Position numbers and translations under genes: made by a program. 64,000 nt of DNA from NCBI RefSeq assembly GCF_000813005.1, contig NZ_JSYP01000003.1:62001-126000 (forward strand), written 5' to 3'. The DNA comes from Flavobacterium sp. KMS (lineage in GTDB: Bacteria; Bacteroidota; Bacteroidia; Flavobacteriales; Flavobacteriaceae). The notes under the pieces were generated by a model. That model was not told where the DNA came from. It saw only the letters and a list, made by a program, of their open reading frames with translations, and did no database searches. Below, piece by piece: positions 1 to 8,389 of this stretch (position 1 is its first letter; each line of letters starts with the position of its first letter).

Positions 1-2101
1 AATTTACTGTAGCTTTATTTTTTTCGATAGAGTCAATACTTCCTACAGACCTTCCGTCAATCATGCGTACGCGATCACCAACTTTTAAAGTTACTTTAGG
101 TTTTTCGACAACTGCTTTTAATTTTTTTTCTTTTTTCTCTTTTCGAATTTCTTCAACCTGAACAGTTACTTCGGCAATAACTTCTTTTTTCTTTTCAACT
201 ATTGCTTTTGCTTCTTTCGGAGTTGCTTTTTTGCGTTTGGAATTTTCAATTTCAATAATCTTCAAAAATTCTCCTATCAGTTCTTTTTTATTTTTATTAT
301 TGAAATATTTCTCAGAGATGTCTTCAATTTTTTGCCCAATATAAATCGTCTTCTGGTTACTATCATATAATTCCTGATAGCTTTCTAGTTTTTGTTTTAT
401 CTTGACATTTATATTTTCCATTTTGTTACTTTCGGCACGCGCTCTAGTTTCTTCTTCTTTTAAGTTCAAAGAAGTTTTTTCTAGTTTCGAGCGTTCTTTC
501 TGAAGTGTTGCAATGGTTTTGTCAAAACGAACTTTTCCGATTTCGATTTTCTTTTTCGCACGATTAATCAAACCATACGGAATTCCATTTTTCAATGCAA
601 CTTCAAATGTAAACGAACTTCCGGCTTGACCAAGAACTAATTTGTACATTGGCTCTAAAGATTGTTCATCAAAAAGCATATTGGCATTTGTTGCAAAAGG
701 CAATTCGTTTGCCAAAATCTTAAGATTAGAATAATGTGTCGTTATAATTCCGAAAGCTTCCCGATGGTAAAATTCTTCTAAGAAAATTTCAGCCAAAGCT
801 CCACCTAATTCAGGATCAGAACCAGTTCCAAATTCATCAATCAAAAACATGGTTTTCTTGTTACATTTCTTCAAGAAATAATTCATGTTTTTTAATCTAT
901 AACTATATGTACTTAAATGATTTTCAATAGATTGATTATCACCAATATCAGTTAAGATTCTATCAAACAAGAAAGTTTCACTACGCTCGTGCACAGGAAT
1001 CAACATTCCTGATTGTAGCATTAATTGTAGTAATCCTACGGTTTTCAGCGAGATTGTTTTACCTCCGGCATTTGGTCCAGAGATTACAATAATTCTGTTA
1101 TCTTGTTTTAATTCAATAGTTTGCGGATGCGTAATTTCATTCTTCTGTTTGTTATTCAAATACAAAATAGGATGAAAAGCATCTCTAAAATACAAACGAC
1201 GTTCCTCTGTAATTGTTGGTAAAATACCATTTATCTTATTGGCATATTTTGCTTTGGCAGCAACAACATCTATATCACTTAAAAAAGCTTGATAATCAAC
1301 AAGCAAAGACAAATACGGACGAATAGCATTTGATAATTGTTTTAAAATGCGAGTAATTTCTTCTTTTTCCTCATATTCTAAATTGCTAAGTTCTCTAGAG
1401 TATTTAAGAGTAGTTTCTGGTTCTATATAAGCAATACTTCCGGTTTTAGAACTTCCTAAAATAGAACCTTTTACCTTACGACGATACATTGCCAAAACTG
1501 CAAGAACACGACGGTTTTGCACAAAACTTTCTTTAATATCGTCCAGATAACCTAAACTATTGTATTGTGTTAAAGCTACACCAAAACTTTGGTTTACTTT
1601 ACCACGAACCAAATTCATATCACGTCGAATGTTAGCTAATTCTGGAGAAGCATTATCTTTAATTTCTCCATATTTATCTACAACAACATCTATTTGCGAA
1701 ATAATTTCTTTTGTAAATTCTACTTGCGAAGCTCTCGCATTTAAATTTGGATAATAATCATCAAATTTTTTAAAGTAATTCAATAAGAAATTAACTGTAG
1801 ATGATAAGGTTGCAATTTTTCTAAAACTGCCAACTTCCAGAAAACTATCTTCGATTGCCAGAAATTTAATTTCGTAAGTAATCGCATCAAAACCATGATT
1901 TGGAATTGCATTGTTATTTTGGAAAGACGAAATATACTCCGATGTTTGCATCAATGCCTGCATCAAAGTTTCTTTATCTCTAAAAGGTCTTATTTCTAAA
2001 GCTTTTTGTTTGCCTATATCGGTATTACAAATGTCCGAAATAGTTTCGAGCACTGTAGGGAATTGTAAATCTTGTAATGTTTTATCAGTAATAGATATCA
2101 T
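1..2101 (-). CDS. mutS2: Endonuclease MutS2, partial (C-terminus beyond left edge)
   Basis: MutS-family ATPase, known for suppressing recombination and, in some bacteria, for rescuing collided ribosomes. The reverse-strand frame is open from ATG at 2099-2101 to the window edge, giving 700 codons. It shows the MutS2 core order: helical lever/clamp region, then Walker A GPNAGGKT at residues 342-349, then Walker B with LIDEFGTGSDPE about 75 residues later. A long charged coiled-coil region follows and then the start of a KOW-like stretch (KVGDRVRMIDG). The C-terminal Smr nuclease domain would lie outside the window, so whether it is present cannot be judged. MutS2 is preferred over MutS because the mismatch-binding domain I is absent. 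Confidence 0.93.
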   Translation of the reverse strand, partial: MISITDKTLQDLQFPTVLETISDICNTDIGKQKALEIRPFRDKETLMQALMQTSEYISSFQNNNAIPNHGFDAITYEIKFLAIEDSFLEVGSFRKIATLSSTVNFLLNYFKKFDDYYPNLNARASQVEFTKEIISQIDVVVDKYGEIKDNASPELANIRRDMNLVRGKVNQSFGVALTQYNSLGYLDDIKESFVQNRRVLAVLAMYRRKVKGSILGSSKTGSIAYIEPETTLKYSRELSNLEYEEKEEITRILKQLSNAIRPYLSLLVDYQAFLSDIDVVAAKAKYANKINGILPTITEERRLYFRDAFHPILYLNNKQKNEITHPQTIELKQDNRIIVISGPNAGGKTISLKTVGLLQLMLQSGMLIPVHERSETFLFDRILTDIGDNQSIENHLSTYSYRLKNMNYFLKKCNKKTMFLIDEFGTGSDPELGGALAEIFLEEFYHREAFGIITTHYSNLKILANELPFATNANMLFDEQSLEPMYKLVLGQAGSSFTFEVALKNGIPYGLINRAKKKIEIGKVRFDKTIATLQKERSKLEKTSLNLKEEETRARAESNKMENINVKIKQKLESYQELYDSNQKTIYIGQKIEDISEKYFNNKNKKELIGEFLKIIEIENSKRKKATPKEAKAIVEKKKEVIAEVTVQVEEIRKEKKEKKLKAVVEKPKVTLKVGDRVRMIDGRSVGSIDSIEKNKATVN

Positions 2102-2125
2102 ATTATATCGTAAGTTGTAAAGCTT

Positions 2126-2133
2126 CAAAGTTA
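2126..2133 (-). promoter_or_regulatory. Putative -7 element of mutS2
   Basis: The minus strand reads TAACTTTG, an exact fit to the Bacteroidota -7 consensus TAnnTTTG, 24 bases before the mutS2 ATG. No clear TTTG box lies at the right distance upstream, so the call rests on one element. Confidence 0.4.
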
Positions 2134-2212
2134 CAAAGTTTTGAAACTAAATAGTAGTATTAATTGGTTCTTTGCAAAAAACTTTGCGTAATTTGTAGTA
2201 AAATTTATTGAA

Positions 2213-2884
2213 ATGAAAATTAACCTCAATCCAGATTGGCAAGCAGTATTATCAGATGAAATAGGAAAACCTTATTTTAATGATTTGCTATTATCTCTTG
2301 AAGATGAATATAAAAACCAAGTTTGTTATCCTCCAACTGATTTAATTTTTTCGGCATTCAATCATTGTTCATTTCAAGATGTAAAAGTAGTTATCATTGG
2401 GCAAGATCCTTATCATGGAGTAGGAGAAGCTAATGGTTTAAGTTTTTCGGTAAATGATAATGTAAAAATCCCTCCTTCTCTCCGTAATATTTTCAGAGAA
2501 TTAAATACCGATTTCGATTCGGTTTTTATGCCGACTTCGGGTAATTTAGAATCTTGGGCAAAACAAGGTGTTTTACTTTTAAATGCTTCATTAACTGTTC
2601 GAAAAGATACACCTAATAGCCACAAACATTTAAAATGGAATTTATTTACCGATGCAGTAATCAAGACAATATCTGATCAAAAAGAAGATGTTGTATTTTT
2701 ATTGTGGGGTGCTTTTGCTCAAAAGAAAGGTCTTAAAATAGACCGCACCAAACATTTGATTCTAGAATCTGGTCATCCATCGCCTATGAGTGCCAATCAA
2801 GGAAAATGGTTTGGAAACAAGCATTTTACTAAAACAAATGATTTTTTAAAATCGAAGAAAATCGGAGAAATTAAATGGCTCTAA
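2213..2884 (+). CDS. ung: Uracil-DNA glycosylase, family 1
   Basis: Removes uracil from DNA in base-excision repair. The 223-residue length is normal for the family. The water-activating motif GQDPYHG is at residues 63-69, with catalytic Asp65. A GVLLLNASLTV stretch follows, and the C-terminal minor-groove loop HPSPMSA carries the second catalytic His. The start is the first ATG of the frame. The gene is divergent from mutS2 with a 111-bp gap and convergent with the DUF4258-like gene downstream. Nothing odd was seen. Confidence 0.97.
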   Translation: MKINLNPDWQAVLSDEIGKPYFNDLLLSLEDEYKNQVCYPPTDLIFSAFNHCSFQDVKVVIIGQDPYHGVGEANGLSFSVNDNVKIPPSLRNIFRELNTDFDSVFMPTSGNLESWAKQGVLLLNASLTVRKDTPNSHKHLKWNLFTDAVIKTISDQKEDVVFLLWGAFAQKKGLKIDRTKHLILESGHPSPMSANQGKWFGNKHFTKTNDFLKSKKIGEIKWL

Positions 2885-3046
2885 TTTGATGCCACTTCAA
2901 CATAAAAAAAAAAGTAAACACGAATTTCTCTAATTAATGGCCATTAATTTTAATGATTAACTTAGTTTGTGACTCGAGACTGAAAGTCGAACAGACGAAG
3001 TAAATTCGTGTTCAGTTTTTTTTAAATATCTGTATATACGATAGTT
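2885..3046. repeat. Convergent spacer with nested inverted repeats
   Basis: This spacer separates two convergent genes. A perfect 10-bp inverted repeat, ACACGAATTT (2918-2927) and its complement (3002-3011), encloses a perfect 18-bp palindrome AATTAATGGCCATTAATT (2932-2949). It may serve as a shared transcription stop. It belongs to the broader pattern of inverted-word spacers described in the findings. Confidence 0.6.
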
Positions 3047-3448
3047 CTAATTTGCTGGTTTCTTTTCTATAGATTCTAAAACAGCTTTCCCTGGATAATT
3101 AATTACTTTAAGTATTACTTCTTCATTTTTCAAGGTTTTACCTTCTATAACGTATAATTTACCTTTTTTATATTCTACATTACTTTTATCAAAATCAACA
3201 TCACCAAATTGTAATGTGTTTTTTATATCCAAAGTATCAATCCATTTTTCTGTCAAAATTTTAGAAGCTTCTTCAGAATAATGAAATGGTTTATTTCTTA
3301 AATCATTTAAAACTCTTGCATTCGGAAAATAATTACAACGTGTATCTTTCCCACTAAATACAAGGGCTACAAAGAAACATCCCATAACTAAACCAACTAA
3401 ATAATATGCAAAACGATGTACAAACTTCATGAATTCTATTTTTGGCAA
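3047..3448 (-). CDS. DUF4258-like small membrane-anchored protein
   Basis: A 133-residue protein of unknown function. One hydrophobic segment (about residues 12-31, FAYYLVGLVMGCFFVALVF) suggests an N-terminal membrane anchor or uncleaved signal. The rest is a small soluble alpha/beta domain that I recall being annotated as DUF4258 in flavobacteria. The second Met (residue 7, near 3430) is a plausible alternative start. It sits 18 bases after ald on the same strand and is probably co-transcribed with it. The link to alanine metabolism is only positional. Confidence 0.7.
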   Translation of the reverse strand: MPKIEFMKFVHRFAYYLVGLVMGCFFVALVFSGKDTRCNYFPNARVLNDLRNKPFHYSEEASKILTEKWIDTLDIKNTLQFGDVDFDKSNVEYKKGKLYVIEGKTLKNEEVILKVINYPGKAVLESIEKKPAN

Positions 3449-3466
3449 AGGTACGCTAAAGTTGCC

Positions 3467-4666
3467 TTAAAATACAAGTAAATTAATGTCATTATCAGGT
3501 AAATCAAACCATTCGCCTATAGCTTTATTGGTTAAAATTCCGTGATACATATAAATTCCATTTTTTAATCCTTTATTGCATCTTATAGCGCTTTCAAGTC
3601 CGCCATCTTCAGCAATTTGCAATAAATAAGGAGTAATTATGTTACTGATTGATAGTGAGGCAGTTTTAGAATATCGAGATGGGATATTTGGAACGCAATA
3701 ATGCAAAACATTGCTTTTAATGAAAGTTGGTTTTTCATGTGTTGTCACTTCCGAGGTTTCAAAACAACCTCCTGTATCAATACTTACATCTACAATTACA
3801 GCACCTTTTTTCATGTGCTCTACCATAGTTTCGGTTACTATAATTGGACAACGTTCTTTACCTCGCATAGCACCAATAGCCACATCACAACGTCTTAACG
3901 CTTTTAATAACGCTTTTGGTTGTATTGTCGAAGTAAATACACGCTGATTAAGATTGTTTTGTAAGCGACGTAATTTGGTAATCGAATTATCAAAAACTTT
4001 TACAGTTGCTCCTAGGCCAATTGCTGTTTTAGCAGCAAATTCACCAACAGTTCCTGCGCCTAAAATTACAACATCGGTAGGAGGGACTCCTGTAATATTA
4101 CCAAATAGTAATCCTTTTCCAAACTCATTTGTAATCATTAATTCGGCAGCAATAAGTATTGATGCTGTTCCAGCAATTTCGCTTAATGATTTTACAGCTG
4201 GATAAGTTCCGTCTTCATCTTTTATATACTCAAATGCTAATGCGGTAATTCTTTTTTGAGCCAAAGCTTCAAAATAGGTCTTTTTCCTAGTTTTTAGTTG
4301 AATCGCAGATATTAAAATTGTTTCTGGATTCATTAATTTAATCTCTGCAACTGTTGGGGGTTCAACTTTTAACAACATAGGGCAACCAAAAACTCGTTTG
4401 GTATCCTTTGTAACTTCTGCACCAGCATCACTATATTCTTTGTCGGTATAACTAGAACTTTCTCCTGCGCCAGATTCTATCATAACCCTGTGTCCTTGGT
4501 AGGTGAGAGAGTTTACGGCATCTGGTGTTAAGCAAATACGACGTTCCTGATAACTAGTTTCCTTAGGAATTCCAATGAAAAGTTCTCTTTTGTATCTGCC
4601 TATTTCAAGTTTTTCTTCTTGTGGCAACAAATCTTGTTTCGTAAATGGAGTTATCGTTATTGACAT
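3467..4666 (-). CDS. ald: Alanine dehydrogenase
   Basis: Reversible NAD-dependent deamination of L-alanine to pyruvate and ammonium. At 399 residues it is longer than the classic enzyme of about 370, because of a roughly 25-residue N-terminal extension ahead of the GIPKE substrate-domain motif (residues 32-36). The NAD-binding Rossmann turn GAGTVG is at 203-208, and the family-typical DVSIDTGGCFETS region follows. An alanine dehydrogenase/PNT-type enzyme is certain; specificity for alanine follows from family membership. A -7 element lies just ahead of the ATG. Confidence 0.88.
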   Translation of the reverse strand: MSITITPFTKQDLLPQEEKLEIGRYKRELFIGIPKETSYQERRICLTPDAVNSLTYQGHRVMIESGAGESSSYTDKEYSDAGAEVTKDTKRVFGCPMLLKVEPPTVAEIKLMNPETILISAIQLKTRKKTYFEALAQKRITALAFEYIKDEDGTYPAVKSLSEIAGTASILIAAELMITNEFGKGLLFGNITGVPPTDVVILGAGTVGEFAAKTAIGLGATVKVFDNSITKLRRLQNNLNQRVFTSTIQPKALLKALRRCDVAIGAMRGKERCPIIVTETMVEHMKKGAVIVDVSIDTGGCFETSEVTTHEKPTFIKSNVLHYCVPNIPSRYSKTASLSISNIITPYLLQIAEDGGLESAIRCNKGLKNGIYMYHGILTNKAIGEWFDLPDNDINLLVF

Positions 4667-4674
4667 TGTTTATG

Positions 4675-4682
4675 CAAAATTA
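4675..4682 (-). promoter_or_regulatory. Putative -7 element of ald
   Basis: The minus strand reads TAATTTTG, matching TAnnTTTG, only 8 bases before the ald ATG. If used, the transcript would have an extremely short leader. No clear -33 box was found. Confidence 0.4.
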
Positions 4683-4779
4683 AGAGTACAAATTACGTAA
4701 AATCTTTTTAATAAAACAGTATTCTCTAGGCTAATACACATTCTTCAATGAAGTATAATTTTTGTATTAGCCTAAGGAA

Positions 4780-5187
4780 TTAAACTAGTTTTAATAAACG
4801 TTTTCCGTCTGGTAACAATTCGATTGTAACAACCGAATGTTGTTCTGGGATTAAATTTGGAATTTTTTCTGACCATTCAATAAAACACCAATTTCCAGAA
4901 TATAAATAATCATCAACTCCCATGTCTAGAGCTTCGGTTTCATGATTTAATCTATAAAAATCAAAGTGATATACAGTTTGATTGTCATTAGTTTGATATT
5001 CATTAACCAAAGAAAAAGTTGGGCTACTTGTGGCATCTTCAATTCCTAAACTTTTACACAATTGCTTAATAAGTGTAGTTTTTCCCGCACCCATTTCGCC
5101 ATTAAAAAGGAGAATTTTATTAGGGTTTTGTGCTAAGATTTGCTTTGCAACTTCCTGAATTTGGTCTAACGAAAAAGTAACTTCCAT
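4780..5187 (-). CDS. tsaE: tRNA threonylcarbamoyladenosine biosynthesis ATPase TsaE
   Basis: P-loop ATPase of the TsaB-TsaD-TsaE complex that makes the t6A37 modification of ANN-decoding tRNAs. At 135 residues it is normal in size. Walker A GEMGAGKT is at residues 30-37, followed by TSSPTFSLVNEY and HFDFYRL, both diagnostic of the family. It lies 71 bases downstream of porX on the same strand, an arrangement I recall as common in Bacteroidota, and is probably co-transcribed with it. Confidence 0.96.
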   Translation of the reverse strand: MEVTFSLDQIQEVAKQILAQNPNKILLFNGEMGAGKTTLIKQLCKSLGIEDATSSPTFSLVNEYQTNDNQTVYHFDFYRLNHETEALDMGVDDYLYSGNWCFIEWSEKIPNLIPEQHSVVTIELLPDGKRLLKLV

Positions 5188-5258
5188 TTTTTATTTATAT
5201 TTTTTTTAAGCTAATTTTTTTTACTTCCGATGTAAACTGAAGCTAAATTTTTCTCCTT

Positions 5259-6812
5259 TTACTTTGGATTAAATATCAAGAACGGGATTATCATTTCTTC
5301 TAATGAAATTCCTCCGTGCTGATATGTGTTTTTATAATAACTCACATAATGATTGTAATTATTTACGTAAGCCAAAAACAAATCATTTTTTGCAAAAATA
5401 AACGAACTGCTCATATTTATTGCTGGTAAACCTATTTTTTTAGGTTCTTTTACAACATACACATCTTTATGCTCGTAGGTTAAACTTCGTCCTGTTTTGT
5501 ATCGTAAATTTAAGCTTGTGTTTTTATCACCTACAACTTTCGATGGATTTTTTACATTGATTGTTCCGTGATCTGTAGTTAGAATTAATTTAAATCCTAA
5601 GTTCTGAGCTTGCTGTATAATTTCTAACAAAGGAGAATTTTTGAACCAGCTCAATGTCAGCGATCGGTAAGCTTTATCATCCGAAGCTAATTCTTTTACA
5701 ACATCTAGCTCTGTTTTGGCATGCGATAGCATATCTACAAAGTTGTAAACGACTGTTACAAGATCATTATTTTTAAGTGCTTTAAAATTTTCAGCTAGTT
5801 TTTTTCCGCTTGCAAGGTTGGTGATTTTAAAATAGTCTTCTTTTATATTTAATCCCAATCGTTTTAATTGCGCACTTAAAAACTCGGCTTCGTATAAATT
5901 TTTCCCTCCGTCTTCTACATCATTTTTCCAATATTCAGGAAATTGTTTTTCCATTTCTATTGGTAATAAACCTGAAAATATTGCATTTCGAGCATATTGT
6001 GTTGCCGTAGGAAGTATCGAGAAATAAGGAACTTCTTTTTCTAGTTTATAATAATTTCCTACTACAGTTTCAAATGATTTCCATTGGTCGTAACGTAAAT
6101 TATCAATTACCACAAACAAAATTGGTTTGTCTTTCTTTTTAATTTCCGGAACTACTAATTCTTTAAATAAAGTATGTGACTGAATTGGTTTATCTGCTTT
6201 TGGTGCAAACCAATCTTCGTAATTACGCTCTATGTATTTTCCAAATTGAGAATTTGCTTCAACTTTTTGAGATTCTAAGATTTGAATCATTCCCTGGTCG
6301 TTGATATTCTCCAATTCTAATTCCCAAAAAACTAGTTTTTTGTACAATTCAATCCAATCTTCATAAGAGTTAACCATTGCCATTTCCATCGCAATTTTCC
6401 TGAATTCCTTTTGATAATCTAGTGTTGTTTTTTCAGAAATTAATCTTGAGTGATCCAGATTTTTCTTTAAGCTCAACAAGATTTGATTTGGGTTTACAGG
6501 TTTTATCAAATAGTCGGCTATTTTAGATCCAATAGCTTCTTCCATGATATATTCCTCTTCACTTTTGGTAATCATAATCATCGGAATAGTAGATTTTTTC
6601 TCTTTCATTTCCGAAAGTGTTTCTAATCCGCTCATTCCAGGCATATTTTCGTCAAGAAAAACAATATCAAAATTTTCATCTTCAAAAATTGCAATTGCAT
6701 CAAGTCCATTATTACATGTCGTTACTGCATAGTTTTTTTTCTCTAAAAATAATATGTGTGGCTTTAATAAGTCGATTTCATCATCAACCCAAAGTATTTT
6801 TATCTTATCCAT
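5259..6812 (-). CDS. porX: PorX, response regulator with PglZ domain (type IX secretion)
   Basis: Regulator of the type IX secretion system. The N-terminal receiver domain (about residues 1-120) has the acidic pair in WVDDE, the phospho-acceptor Asp54 in FLDENMPG, and the conserved Lys in LIKPVNP. The C-terminal part (about 200-517) is a PglZ alkaline-phosphatase-like domain with VVIDNLRYDQW, an LPTATQYARNAIFSG nucleophile region and TTDHG. In Porphyromonas, PorX works with the kinase PorY and an ECF sigma factor and its PglZ domain is a metal-dependent phosphodiesterase; the same role here is inference. The length of 517 is typical. Confidence 0.95.
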   Translation of the reverse strand: MDKIKILWVDDEIDLLKPHILFLEKKNYAVTTCNNGLDAIAIFEDENFDIVFLDENMPGMSGLETLSEMKEKKSTIPMIMITKSEEEYIMEEAIGSKIADYLIKPVNPNQILLSLKKNLDHSRLISEKTTLDYQKEFRKIAMEMAMVNSYEDWIELYKKLVFWELELENINDQGMIQILESQKVEANSQFGKYIERNYEDWFAPKADKPIQSHTLFKELVVPEIKKKDKPILFVVIDNLRYDQWKSFETVVGNYYKLEKEVPYFSILPTATQYARNAIFSGLLPIEMEKQFPEYWKNDVEDGGKNLYEAEFLSAQLKRLGLNIKEDYFKITNLASGKKLAENFKALKNNDLVTVVYNFVDMLSHAKTELDVVKELASDDKAYRSLTLSWFKNSPLLEIIQQAQNLGFKLILTTDHGTINVKNPSKVVGDKNTSLNLRYKTGRSLTYEHKDVYVVKEPKKIGLPAINMSSSFIFAKNDLFLAYVNNYNHYVSYYKNTYQHGGISLEEMIIPFLIFNPK

Positions 6813-6904
6813 AATTATATAGCTTGTTCAAAATTGTTAAATCTAAGTGGCAATTTACTTCTTTTTAAAACGGCTATTTATTAATATTATGATAATTTTA
6901 CTAT

Positions 6905-6948
6905 GAAAAAAATAAAAACCACTGAATATAAAAAATATCCAGTGGTTT
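6905..6948 (-). terminator. Intrinsic terminator of the efflux operon
   Basis: An inverted repeat with AAACCACTG and CAGTGGTTT arms spans 6916-6948. In minus-strand orientation it is followed by a U-rich tract, which appears as an A-run near 6905-6918 on the plus strand. It lies 38 bases after the end of the outer-membrane factor gene. Confidence 0.8.
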
Positions 6949-6985
6949 AAATATGAAAATTAATAAGTAACCTAATTATGAAATC

Positions 6986-8389
6986 TTATTGCCATCCCCC
7001 TCCAAGGGCTCTGTATAATTGAATAATGGCATTATATTGTGAAAATTTGTTTTCGATTAAAGTTAATTCTGCATTTAAAGCATCGTCTTTTGCAGTAAGA
7101 ACTTCTAAATAATTCACTAAACCGTATTTTAATAATTCATCTGAATATCCTGTAGCAACTTTTAATGCTTCTACTTGTTTCTCGCGAATTGCAATTTTTT
7201 TGGTTTCATTGTTATATTGCGCTAAGGCATCAGAAACTTCTTTTCCTGCAGTAAGCAATGATTGCTCAAATTGTAGGTATGCTTTTTCCTGATTCGCTTT
7301 AGCTATTTCAAAATTTGTTTTAATCTGGCGTTGATTAAAAATTGGCTGTGTTAATCCTGTTACAACATTTGCGAAAAATGAATTTGCACTAAACCATTCT
7401 TTTAAATCAATACTTTGAAGTCCACCAGTTGCTGTAATTTTAAGTGTTGGATAAAAATTACTTCTTGCAACATTAGTTCTTTCAAAATTCGAAATCAAAT
7501 TATATTCTGCAGCAATTACATCTGGTCTGTTTCTTAATAAAGTTGCAGGTACACCAAGCGTAATTTCTGGTTGCATTTTCTGCACTTCAAAACTACTTCT
7601 CTCTACTTTAGTAGAAGATTCTCCTAAAAGAATGCTCATTTTGTTTTCATAAAGAATCGTGCTTACTTTTAAATCAGCAATGATAATTTCTGTAGCATAT
7701 TTTTGAGCTTCTGTTTGTTTAACTCCAACTTCGGTAACGTTTCCTGCATCTTTTAAAGCAATAATCGTTTCTACACTTTCTGTTCTGTTAATCAAAGTCT
7801 CTTCAGTTAACTTAATTTGCTCATCTATTGCAATCAACTGATAGTATGTAGAAGCAATATCTGCAATTAATTGAGTTTTTACAGCTTGATTTGCAGCAGT
7901 AGTTTGTAAATAAACAGCATTTGTTGCACGTTTATTACTTCTAATTTTTCCCCAAATATCAGCTTCCCAACCTAGAGTTCCAGCAAGCTGGTATTGATCG
8001 GTACTGCGATTTTGAAGTAAAGCTCCAAACTGGCTGTTTTTTGATAACTGTTGGTGTGTCCAATCTGCACCTACAGAAAGAGTAGGGAAGTACCCTGATT
8101 TACCTTGTTTCATTGATGCTTCGGCAGCAGCAATGTTTTGCATTGCAATTCGGATATCCAAGTTGTTTTCTAATCCTTTTTTGATGTAACCTTGCAAAAT
8201 TGGATCTGTGAAAACTTTGTCCCAAGAAAGATTTGCCATCGAAGTACTGTCTTTAGAAACCACTTCGGTTCTATATAAGTTTTCGGTTTTAATATCCTTT
8301 GGTCTTTCGTATTCTTTTGCAACGAAGCAGGATTGCATAACAGTTGCCGTGATGACAACTGTTACTATTTTATTTATATTATTTTTCAT
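6986..8389 (-). CDS. Outer-membrane factor lipoprotein, TolC/NodT family (RND efflux)
   Basis: The outer-membrane channel of a tripartite efflux pump. At 467 residues it is the usual length. The signal peptide ends in a probable lipobox (Cys at about residue 21, in MQSCFVAKEYERP). Two tandem alpha-hairpin repeats contain the family phrases NLDIRIAMQNI, LRNRPDV and NYLEVLTAKDDAL. The gene start overlaps the end of the pump gene by 11 bases, which implies translational coupling. Substrates cannot be told from sequence. Confidence 0.93.
   Translation of the reverse strand: MKNNINKIVTVVITATVMQSCFVAKEYERPKDIKTENLYRTEVVSKDSTSMANLSWDKVFTDPILQGYIKKGLENNLDIRIAMQNIAAAEASMKQGKSGYFPTLSVGADWTHQQLSKNSQFGALLQNRSTDQYQLAGTLGWEADIWGKIRSNKRATNAVYLQTTAANQAVKTQLIADIASTYYQLIAIDEQIKLTEETLINRTESVETIIALKDAGNVTEVGVKQTEAQKYATEIIIADLKVSTILYENKMSILLGESSTKVERSSFEVQKMQPEITLGVPATLLRNRPDVIAAEYNLISNFERTNVARSNFYPTLKITATGGLQSIDLKEWFSANSFFANVVTGLTQPIFNQRQIKTNFEIAKANQEKAYLQFEQSLLTAGKEVSDALAQYNNETKKIAIREKQVEALKVATGYSDELLKYGLVNYLEVLTAKDDALNAELTLIENKFSQYNAIIQLYRALGGGWQ

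Noticed and set aside
1560-2120. Plus-strand ORFs of 64 and 69 codons
   Set aside because: They lie antisense within mutS2, which has a clear protein family match over the whole region.
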